Assembly: GCA_043748015.1 (NCBI GenBank)
Contig: JAYTOA010000037.1
Location: 1-29,019 of the forward strand
DNA length: 29,019 bases
Direction: 5' to 3'
From: JAIBBG01 sp043748015
GTDB taxonomy: Bacteria > Bacteroidota > Bacteroidia > Flavobacteriales_D > Sanyastnellaceae
Shown here: piece by piece, positions 22,474 to 29,019 of the stretch
How the letters are laid out: each line of letters starts with the position of its first letter
Position numbering within the stretch: the stretch's first letter is position 1
The notes under the pieces: generated by a model
The model's input: only the letters and a program-made list of their open reading frames with translations
Database searches by the model: none
What the model was told of the DNA's origin: nothing
Made by a program: the position numbers and the translations under genes

Positions 22474-23673
22474 ATGAAAAAGCGTTATTTTATTCTTGCG
22501 TTGCTGCTTGCAATTACCGTTGTGGGCAATTCACAGAAAAAGCCGGCTGACGATAAATCAGAAGCTGTAACATCAGCCTCACCAAGCAATCTTATTTCGG
22601 ACGAAAGTTTCGAAGTGACAGAAGTTAAAGCCTTGAAATCTTACGGTCAACTTACGACTTTTCTGAAGTCGTGGGGCACACCTAATCAAACATCTGCAGA
22701 CGTATATAACGTTATGGTAAAAGCGAGCAAATGCGCCATTCCGAAAAATGATTACGGAACAGAAGAGGCGCTTGACGGTAGCAGCTACGCAGGATTTCGC
22801 GCGTATACCAAAGACCCCAAGAAGAACAGAACCTATCTTCAAACCAAGTTGAGTAAAAAGCTTGAAAAAGATAAATTGTATTGTGTGCGTTTCAACCTCA
22901 GTCTCGCTGATCTGTCGAAATTTGGTGTCAACAATGTGGGTGTATTTTTCAGCGATCGAAAAATCCAAAATGCGCATGACAATGCCTTGACGTTTCAGCC
23001 GCAAATAACTGAGAAAACAAACAAACCCATTGTAACGATGGAAGGTTGGCAAACCATCTGCGGAACCATTCTTGGAACCGGTAAAGAGGAATACATCATT
23101 ATCGGTTGTTTCGGTTTGGAAGACAATTTAAAACTGGAAAAGGTGCGCAAGCCTGCGTCACAAGAAGGTGTGGTAAGTGGAGATGTATATTATTATCTGG
23201 ACAAAGTGGAGATAACCGCTGTTGAAGCTCAAAGTCAATGCTTCTGCGGCAAAAGTGAAGACCGCAATCCTGATTTAATTTATAGCCGTTCAAGCGCCAA
23301 AGGACTTGACATGAAACCTGAGCAAATCATTTCTTCAACCGCAGTTTGGTTTTCTTTTTTGTCGGCGGAAATACCTTCTATGTTCCATGCAGATCTTGAA
23401 GATATTGTGAAGGTGATGAAGGCAAATACAAATTTGAATTTGCTTTTGACAGGACATAGTGAAACGGACGAAATCAACGAGGCAAAAATCAACAGACATT
23501 ACATTGGAATGGCCGATTCGCGCGCAACAAACATCAAGAAGTTTTTAGTTGAAAATGGAATTGACGGAACGCGCATCACCGTTGATTCAAAAAACAATGA
23601 TCAACCAGCCAGTGACAAACCCACTCCGTTAGGCAAAGCGCAGAACAGACGAGTAGAATTTTCTATCAAATAA
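22474..23673 (+). CDS. OmpA-family outer-membrane protein (paralogue 1)
   Basis: A 399-residue exported protein with a signal peptide of about 20 residues (MKKRYFILALLLAITVVGNS). Residues about 60-270 form a beta-sandwich-like domain (YLQTKLSKKLEKDKLYCVRF; YYYLDKVEITAV) shared with the next gene. Residues about 285-399 are an OmpA C-terminal peptidoglycan-binding domain ending KAQNRRVEF. It departs from the family in the diaminopimelate site: the usual GHTD reads GHSE (Glu330 in place of Asp) though Arg350 is kept. A longer open frame from 22195 overlaps hemE and is rejected; the ATG at 22474 begins the signal peptide. It lies 4 bases after hemE and is followed by a terminator. Confidence 0.85.
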   Translation: MKKRYFILALLLAITVVGNSQKKPADDKSEAVTSASPSNLISDESFEVTEVKALKSYGQLTTFLKSWGTPNQTSADVYNVMVKASKCAIPKNDYGTEEALDGSSYAGFRAYTKDPKKNRTYLQTKLSKKLEKDKLYCVRFNLSLADLSKFGVNNVGVFFSDRKIQNAHDNALTFQPQITEKTNKPIVTMEGWQTICGTILGTGKEEYIIIGCFGLEDNLKLEKVRKPASQEGVVSGDVYYYLDKVEITAVEAQSQCFCGKSEDRNPDLIYSRSSAKGLDMKPEQIISSTAVWFSFLSAEIPSMFHADLEDIVKVMKANTNLNLLLTGHSETDEINEAKINRHYIGMADSRATNIKKFLVENGIDGTRITVDSKNNDQPASDKPTPLGKAQNRRVEFSIK

Positions 23674-23695
23674 TATTTTGGCTTGATATTTAAAC

Positions 23696-23725
23696 AAGGG
23701 CGGCCTGATAAAGCCGCCCTTTTTA
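23696..23725 (+). terminator. Rho-independent terminator after OmpA paralogue 1
   Basis: AGGGCGGC (23697-23704) pairs with GCCGCCCT (23713-23720) around an 8-base loop, followed by UUUU. A strong, GC-rich hairpin. Confidence 0.9.
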
Positions 23726-23762
23726 TTGAAAATATTTATCACAAATTGATGTTCTTGTCAAC

Positions 23763-24893
23763 GTGAAAAAAACATTCGTCCTCATAATACTCAATGCGCT
23801 GTTTTATCAGAGCCACGGCCAGAATCTTGTGGACAACGGAAGTTTCGAAAACAAGGCATATTGCCCCGGTAATTTCAACCAGCAACAAATCAATACTGTT
23901 GTAGGATGGTGGCAATCGACAGATGGCACTCCTGACTATTTCAATGCTTGTAGCGAGAAAATGGGTATTCCAAAAAACGTTTTTGGTGAACAACCAGCTC
24001 AAAATGGTGATGCATACATTGGTTTGGTAACGTATAGTTCCGGCAACACCAGAAATTACAGAGAATACATGCAAACGAAATTAAATCGGCCATTATCAGC
24101 AGGCGAGCTTGTATGCATAGAAATGTATGTTTCAGCAGCCGATTATTGCAGCTACGTAACAGATGGATTGGGTTTATTGCTGTCAACGGAGAAACCGGGC
24201 AATTCATCACAGACCACACTCAACTACAGAGCAACAATGAACAATCCTCATCTCAACATGCTCGATGAAGCCGAAGAGTGGCAATTGCTGAGCGATGTGT
24301 ATAAAGCGAAAGGCGGCGAGCAATATGTGACGATTGGAAATTTTCAAAAAGACCGCGATCTTAAAGTCATTCGCCGCACACAGGACATGGGCGCAAAGGG
24401 CAACAGCACCTGGTCATATATGTACATTGATAATGTGAGCGTTAAACCCGTGCAATCAAAAAAAGATTGCAGTTGTGAAAATGAATATCTCGCCAGCATC
24501 GCTGTTGATCCTCCGCTCGAATTAAGTGAATACAAGAAAATAAAACTCGATGATATTCTTTTTGACTTCGACAAAGATTTACTTACCGACACTGCGTTGG
24601 TTCAGATGGAAGAAGTGGCTCAGTTATTAAGAAGAAACAGATCTATGTATATGGAAATTTCCGGCTTCACCGACATTGTTGGTCCGGATGGCTATAATCT
24701 CGCACTTTCCAAGCGACGCGCACAGCAGGTAATCGATCATCTCAAATCAAAAGGAATTAAAGATGACAGATTGAAACTTACTTATTTCGGCAAGCAAAAT
24801 CCTGTCGCCGACAATGAGTCGGAAGATGGCCGCCATCAAAACAGACGCGTGGAATTTCAAATACTCGAACATAAATTTGAATTGATACAATAG
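23763..24893 (+). CDS. OmpA-family outer-membrane protein (paralogue 2)
   Basis: A 376-residue exported protein starting at a GTG (MKKTFVLIILNALFYQSHGQ signal peptide). The N-terminal domain (about 21-235: NLVDNGSFE, then YREYMQTKLNRPLSAGELVC, then YMYIDNVSV) resembles carbohydrate-binding-type beta sandwiches and parallels the preceding gene. Residues about 260-376 are a complete OmpA C-terminal domain: ILFDFDKDLL, GFTDIVGPDGYNLALSKRRA with Asp304 and Arg319 at the diaminopimelate-binding positions, and HQNRRVEF. It should tie the outer membrane or a surface complex to peptidoglycan. It lies after a strong terminator, so it needs its own promoter, which I could not define. No clear terminator follows before the next gene. 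Confidence 0.87.
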   Translation: MKKTFVLIILNALFYQSHGQNLVDNGSFENKAYCPGNFNQQQINTVVGWWQSTDGTPDYFNACSEKMGIPKNVFGEQPAQNGDAYIGLVTYSSGNTRNYREYMQTKLNRPLSAGELVCIEMYVSAADYCSYVTDGLGLLLSTEKPGNSSQTTLNYRATMNNPHLNMLDEAEEWQLLSDVYKAKGGEQYVTIGNFQKDRDLKVIRRTQDMGAKGNSTWSYMYIDNVSVKPVQSKKDCSCENEYLASIAVDPPLELSEYKKIKLDDILFDFDKDLLTDTALVQMEEVAQLLRRNRSMYMEISGFTDIVGPDGYNLALSKRRAQQVIDHLKSKGIKDDRLKLTYFGKQNPVADNESEDGRHQNRRVEFQILEHKFELIQ

Positions 24894-24938
24894 CAGTTCA
24901 TTCTCATCAATTCACTTGACTGATTTTCTTTGCTTAGC

Positions 24939-24969
24939 TTGATTTCTATTCCGATCATCATTATATTAG
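24939..24969 (+). promoter_or_regulatory. Candidate promoter for the propeller histidine kinase operon
   Basis: TTG (24939-24941), 20 bases, then TATATTAG (24962-24969), the same -7 box as at 5870. Transcription would start about 12 bases before the ATG at 24988. Confidence 0.4.
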
Positions 24970-24987
24970 CCTACAAGTCAAAGTTGA

Positions 24988-27927
24988 ATGCGCACTTATC
25001 CTTTACCTTGCAATTCTTGGGCGTCCGTAATTCGAGGTCTCCTATTTCCTGTTGTATTCTACTTTCTATCATTATCAACGGTGAATGCTCAACTTCCCAA
25101 CTATCGGCATTACACAGTTGACAATGGCTTGAATTGTTCAACCATCTATAAATGCATTCAGGACAGCAAAGGTTTTATGTGGTTCGCAACTGAGAATGGC
25201 GTCATGAGATTTGATGGCTACTTTTTCGACACTTTTACAAAGAATCATGGATTATCTGACAATGAAGTATTCAACGTATTTGAAGACAGTCGCGGCAGAA
25301 TCTGGTTTCTAACTTACAACGGCCGATTGTCCTATTATGAAAATGGCAATATCTATAATGAAAGTCAGGACTCAACATTAGCAGCATGCTATGTTGGCAA
25401 CGCGTTTCAATACATGTTCGAAGATTATTATGGCAATCTTTGGTTCTCTGCGATGAATGGCCTCCTGGTTTTCAAATCGAAAGATGAAGCTCGTGTCATT
25501 GCACTTCCTCAGCAGGCGATGCCGGCCATTCACACTTTCCACGCAAGAAATTCCGTAGCACTTCCAATTCACAGTGAAAAGGATTCAACACTATACATAC
25601 ACTTCCGCGATCAGGTTTATCAATATGACTACAAAACCGGTGAAGCTATTAATCCCTCAAGCGTTCCCTTTCTCGGCAATATAATTTTCAATCGAAAATC
25701 CAAAAGCCATGCATACGCCGTCAACTTAGATAAGAAGATTGAGTACATCAGTGGCAACAAGTATAAAATTCTTCCGACTGTATTGCAAAACGATGCACTT
25801 TGGCTAGAGCGCTCTGAGAATAATACCCTCATTGCATACACAAATAAGACAACTTATCTGATTCCTGATGAAACGCTTGAGCCGAGATGCATACTTAAGA
25901 ATGTTCTGGTAAATTACATTTTCCTTGATCACCAAAAAAACATTTGGTTGTGTACACGCAGTGAAGGCATTTTTCATATAAGCCAAGCCGGATTGAACAG
26001 CGCAATATGGGATAAGGAATCAGGGCTTTCAGCCCAAAATGTGAACTCTATATATGCCAATGATACGAGGGGCATTTGGCTTGGATTGGACAATGGCATG
26101 GTAGCGATCATTCAAAACGGATCCGTAAAGAATGTTGCCTACATGAAAACGTCGCCGGTCAATTCAAGAGCGACGATCATTTTACCCTTCGACGATAACA
26201 CAATGCTAGTGGGTTCGGATTACGGAGTTGATCTGATATCCATCGATGGCAAACTGTCAAAAAAAATAAATGAGCACAACCATCATCTCGGCGCAGTAAA
26301 AAGTATCACAGCTGACAATGACAACTACTATACAGCTACTTCCACCGGCATATTCAAGATTAGCAAATCACCTCCGTTGAAAGACATGGTTCAAATTCAG
26401 CCCACTTTTCAACGCCGATTTGTAGCTTTTATTGACATGGCGGGAAACTTATGGCACTGCGCCCAAAATGGCCTTTATCGTTCTAGCCTGAATAACATAG
26501 ATCTGCAAAAGGATTTGGTCATTTGTCCCGAAAGAATTTTTAAGATCCTTGAATTAAATGATTCAACCTTATTGGCTGCATCTGAATCGGCAGGCCTCTT
26601 TATCATCAAGGGTGATAAGGTGATAGATTCTATCAGTTTTAATTCTAGCACAAAACCCATAAGATGTCGAGACATCTTTGAAATCGATAATAAACTATGG
26701 GTGGCTACCAATAACGGTATATTGAAATATGAGCGGATTGAAAACAAGTGGACACAAACAGGGATGGTGACCAAAGAAGAAGGATTACCTACCAAAGAAG
26801 TAAACTGTGTTTTCATTCATAACAAACAAATTTACGCAGGTACAACACAAGGACTGGTCATTTTACCCGAGTCGGTTTCCAGGCCAAATCAAACACCCAT
26901 CAGCGTTTATATAAGGAAGATAAGCGGTAGTTGGGGACAGTCAAGCGACAACAACGAGGTTACACTTGATTATTTACACAACAACCTCAACATAGAATTC
27001 TCCGCGATAACATTATTGGACAATGAATTCGTCACCTTCAACTATAAGCTGAACAACAATGGAGAGTGGAACACAGCGGAAGGTCGCAATCTCGCACTGA
27101 GAGAATTACCTTATGGCACCAACGAAATAACCCTCGTTGGAAGAGAAAAAAGCGGAATGCTGTCCAGTCCAATCATGCTAAAAGTTACTGTTCTTGCTCC
27201 CATTTGGAGAAAGCCCTGGGCGCAAACATTAGCTGTGATTTTATTGATCATATTGATTACCACGCTGTATTATTTGTGGTCGAAGCAACGCATCAATGAA
27301 ATCACACAAGAATACCTTGTAAATCTCGAGCGCTCGCGAATATCAAGTGATCTTCATGATGACATTGGTTCTGATCTGACTCGCATCAACCTGCTTGCGG
27401 AACTGATTGGTCATGCGAAAGATCAAGAAATAATTACGGGTACTACGAAAAAGATTATTGCTGAGTCCAGAAATCTCAGGTATAAAGCAGACCAGATAAT
27501 TTGGGCGCTCACGCCAGAAAATGACAACGCCGAAAATTTAATGGCATACCTGCATCACTATGGACTACAATTTTTTCAGGACACCCAAATCAGTTTTCAT
27601 TATGAAAATTCTATTTCCGTAAATTTCAATATGAGTGCATTGAAAAGACGAAACATATTTCTTATCGTGAAAGAAGCTCTAAACAACTCTATCAAACATG
27701 CCAGCGCGTCCAATGTCTGGCTGCGCACCAGCATTTTCGAATCCACATTGATTATAAAAATAGAAGATGACGGAAGAGGTATTCCAGACGAAGCAAACTT
27801 GCCTATGGACAGATCCGGACTAAGAAATATGAAGAAGCGATCACTAGAACTGGGTGGCCAATTATTCACTGAGAATTCTTCGAGAAATGGGTTGAAAGTT
27901 GAGCTACGGATACCATTGAAGAATTAA
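24988..27927 (+). CDS. Two-component regulator propeller sensor histidine kinase
   Basis: A 979-residue membrane sensor. Signal peptide about 1-35 (ends VNAQ). Residues about 36-640 carry repeated propeller blades (Reg_prop pattern, for example DSKGFMWFATENGVMRFDG, EDSRGRIWFLTYNG, DTRGIWLGLDNG), which form one or two periplasmic beta-propellers. Residues about 670-740 form a Y_Y_Y-type immunoglobulin-like domain. One membrane helix lies at 747-764. The cytoplasmic kinase follows: H-box SSDLHDDIGSDL with the phosphorylated His790 (HisKA_3, NarL-type), N-box KEALNNSIKHA (Asn899/900) and G-box EDDGRGIP with GLRNMKKR (ATPase). Ligand unknown; related proteins in this phylum often sense glycans, but these are usually hybrid kinases with HTH domains, whereas this one works with a separate regulator 29 bases downstream. 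Confidence 0.93.
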   Translation: MRTYPLPCNSWASVIRGLLFPVVFYFLSLSTVNAQLPNYRHYTVDNGLNCSTIYKCIQDSKGFMWFATENGVMRFDGYFFDTFTKNHGLSDNEVFNVFEDSRGRIWFLTYNGRLSYYENGNIYNESQDSTLAACYVGNAFQYMFEDYYGNLWFSAMNGLLVFKSKDEARVIALPQQAMPAIHTFHARNSVALPIHSEKDSTLYIHFRDQVYQYDYKTGEAINPSSVPFLGNIIFNRKSKSHAYAVNLDKKIEYISGNKYKILPTVLQNDALWLERSENNTLIAYTNKTTYLIPDETLEPRCILKNVLVNYIFLDHQKNIWLCTRSEGIFHISQAGLNSAIWDKESGLSAQNVNSIYANDTRGIWLGLDNGMVAIIQNGSVKNVAYMKTSPVNSRATIILPFDDNTMLVGSDYGVDLISIDGKLSKKINEHNHHLGAVKSITADNDNYYTATSTGIFKISKSPPLKDMVQIQPTFQRRFVAFIDMAGNLWHCAQNGLYRSSLNNIDLQKDLVICPERIFKILELNDSTLLAASESAGLFIIKGDKVIDSISFNSSTKPIRCRDIFEIDNKLWVATNNGILKYERIENKWTQTGMVTKEEGLPTKEVNCVFIHNKQIYAGTTQGLVILPESVSRPNQTPISVYIRKISGSWGQSSDNNEVTLDYLHNNLNIEFSAITLLDNEFVTFNYKLNNNGEWNTAEGRNLALRELPYGTNEITLVGREKSGMLSSPIMLKVTVLAPIWRKPWAQTLAVILLIILITTLYYLWSKQRINEITQEYLVNLERSRISSDLHDDIGSDLTRINLLAELIGHAKDQEIITGTTKKIIAESRNLRYKADQIIWALTPENDNAENLMAYLHHYGLQFFQDTQISFHYENSISVNFNMSALKRRNIFLIVKEALNNSIKHASASNVWLRTSIFESTLIIKIEDDGRGIPDEANLPMDRSGLRNMKKRSLELGGQLFTENSSRNGLKVELRIPLKN

Positions 27928-27956
27928 TAGATATTGTTTTGATTAAAAAACTGAAC

Positions 27957-28595
27957 ATGCCTGAGAAAAATAAACAGACAAATTTTATCGCGTTGTTAGA
28001 AGATGACGATGAAGTAAGAGGCATCTATCAATATATCATTGATCAACACCCAAACTTTTCCTGTGTTGGATATCCATCATCTGAACATTTGCTGAATGCG
28101 CTTGATAAGCCACTTGATCTTGTCATTATGGATGTAAACCTTCCGGGCATGTCAGGCATTGAGTGCACAAAAAAATTAAAGGCAAAAAGACCTGAGATTC
28201 AAGTAATGATGTTTACGGTGTATGAAAACAATGAAAATATTTTCGAGGCGCTCAAGGCGGGTGCAAATGGTTATATGCTCAAACAGTCATCTCCCGAAAA
28301 TATAATTTCTGCCATAGAAGAAATGCTTGCAGGTGGTGCTCCCATGTCAGGAATCATCGCAAAAAAGATTATTGATGTTTATCGCAACACCGGAGATAAA
28401 TTGAAGCAAGACTATGGTCTTTCCAAAAGAGAACAAGAGATACTTGAGTTGTTATCAGAAGGTTTCCGATACCAGGATATCGCTGATCAGCTGCACGTCA
28501 CATTTAGTACGGTAAGAACACACATTTACAATATCTACACTAAGCTGCACGTGGATAATCGAACGTCAGCTATCAACAAATGGCGTGACAGATAA
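27957..28595 (+). CDS. NarL/FixJ-family response regulator transcription factor
   Basis: A 212-residue cytoplasmic regulator. The receiver domain (about 10-128) has the acidic residues Glu15, Asp16 and Asp17, the phosphoacceptor Asp59 in LVIMDVNLPG, Thr87 in MMFTVYE and Lys109 in YMLKQSS. The output is a LuxR-type helix-turn-helix (about 152-212): LSKREQEILELLSEGFRYQDIADQL, then TVRTHIYNIYTKLHV (two landmarks). The start at the ATG at 27957 is preferred; a TTG at 27939 would add six residues. It lies 29 bases after the propeller kinase and should be phosphorylated by it, then bind DNA as a dimer. Its targets cannot be told from here. Intergenic hairpins follow from 28675. Confidence 0.95.
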   Translation: MPEKNKQTNFIALLEDDDEVRGIYQYIIDQHPNFSCVGYPSSEHLLNALDKPLDLVIMDVNLPGMSGIECTKKLKAKRPEIQVMMFTVYENNENIFEALKAGANGYMLKQSSPENIISAIEEMLAGGAPMSGIIAKKIIDVYRNTGDKLKQDYGLSKREQEILELLSEGFRYQDIADQLHVTFSTVRTHIYNIYTKLHVDNRTSAINKWRDR

Positions 28596-28674
28596 TTCAT
28601 ACTTTTTACGTATTGCTTATCGGATCTGAGAGGAATACATTTAACCTAGAAAAGGCAGAACTGAAAACTAGAAC

Positions 28675-28692
28675 AGTGTACCTTAATACACT
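28675..28692. repeat. Short inverted repeat
   Basis: AGTGTA (28675-28680) and TACACT (28687-28692) form a perfect 6-base dyad with a 6-base gap. It has no U run, so it is not a classical terminator. Confidence 0.4.
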
Positions 28693-28709
28693 AATCCTTT
28701 AACGCAAAC

Positions 28710-28736
28710 GAAATCCGCAAGTCAGCGGATTTCTTT
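28710..28736 (+). terminator. Probable terminator of the kinase/regulator operon
   Basis: GAAATCCGC (28710-28718) pairs with GCGGATTTC (28725-28733) around AAGTCA, followed by TTT then G. A perfect 9-base stem but a weak U run, 115 bases after the regulator stop codon. Confidence 0.6.
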
Positions 28737-28737
28737 G

Positions 28738-28761
28738 TGCAACAAGAGGTCATTTGTTGCA
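28738..28761. repeat. Perfect inverted repeat
   Basis: TGCAACAA (28738-28745) and TTGTTGCA (28754-28761) are separated by 8 bases. It follows directly on the preceding hairpin. It could be a regulator site or a second RNA hairpin; no U run follows. Confidence 0.45.
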
Positions 28762-28951
28762 GATTCTAAAAAATTTCACGTGACTCAAAAAAAAAGAAGA
28801 CAACAAAAACGAATTAAATTAGCTCGTACTACCTGATTAAAATAAACCGTCGGCGAATGATTATTCAATGCAAGGAATTACGGAAAAGATAAATCGGATT
28901 GACGGGTTACTTCTCAAAGCCCTCTCTGTATAAGTGAATGAACTACTTTAC

Positions 28952-28979
28952 GTTCTTTTTTTCTTGAAAAAAAAAGAAC
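28952..28979. repeat. A/T-rich hairpin, part of a possible dispersed intergenic repeat
   Basis: GTTCTTTTTTT (28952-28962) pairs with AAAAAAAGAAC (28969-28979) around CTTGAA. The surrounding sequence to the right edge resembles intergenic repeats I recall from other Bacteroidota genomes; this cannot be confirmed from one copy. Confidence 0.4.
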
Positions 28980-29019
28980 CAAAAAATTCAAGGCTGTAGA
29001 GAAAATACTTGAAATCCAT

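Larger units (their letters stand above)
28596..29019. other. Intergenic region without a convincing gene
   Basis: Between the response regulator stop and the right edge no reading frame of gene-like composition was found on either strand. It holds four hairpin-forming dyads (listed separately) and A/T-rich sequence. No tRNA or rRNA pattern was recognised. Confidence 0.6.

Noticed and set aside
24930..25121. Short plus-strand frame ahead of the propeller kinase
   Set aside because: It overlaps the kinase start in another frame, and the kinase frame has a signal peptide and domains.

Overview
The window looks like chromosomal DNA of a member of the Bacteroidota. Evidence: moderately low G+C; two secreted proteins ending in type IX secretion (T9SS) sorting domains; families typical of the phylum (DUF5606, a bacterial deoxyhypusine-synthase-like protein, an HsdR_N-domain protein near holA, a two-component regulator propeller kinase); start codons without Shine-Dalgarno sequences; and recurring TAnnTTTG-like -7 promoter elements. 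I cannot place it more finely with confidence; a flavobacterial or chitinophagal relative would fit. I saw no tRNA, rRNA, CRISPR array, transposase or phage gene. Most of the window is housekeeping or conserved accessory sequence.

Left end (1-3.2 kb): a secreted inhibitor-like protein (Kazal, Kunitz-like six-cysteine, Kazal) runs off the left edge on the minus strand. Divergent from it is a T9SS-exported relative of lysyl endopeptidase in which all three catalytic residues appear to be replaced. This pair is the most unusual part of the window. An EI24/CysZ-like membrane protein follows.

3.2-7.1 kb: a deoxyhypusine-synthase-like gene precedes a small protein with a long acidic tail, then an MscS channel. 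On the plus strand lie a cysteine-containing small lipoprotein and a MauE/DoxX-like membrane protein fused to a thioredoxin-like CxxC domain.

7.1-16.5 kb, all minus strand: a PafA-like phosphatase lipoprotein coupled to an M61 peptidase; a DUF4625-like lipoprotein followed by a histidine-rich T9SS propeller protein; and an acyl-CoA ligase, PAP2 phosphatase and CrcB fluoride channel operon.

16.6-22.5 kb: 3-hydroxyacyl-CoA dehydrogenase (divergent from the acyl-CoA ligase, so a lipid-metabolism pair), DUF5606 protein, HsdR_N-domain protein, AMP nucleosidase, DNA polymerase III delta (holA), a MOSC protein and uroporphyrinogen decarboxylase (hemE).

22.5-28.6 kb: two tandem OmpA-family paralogues, then a hybrid propeller/histidine kinase and its NarL-type response regulator. 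The last 424 bases hold no convincing gene but several hairpins and a possible dispersed repeat at the right edge.
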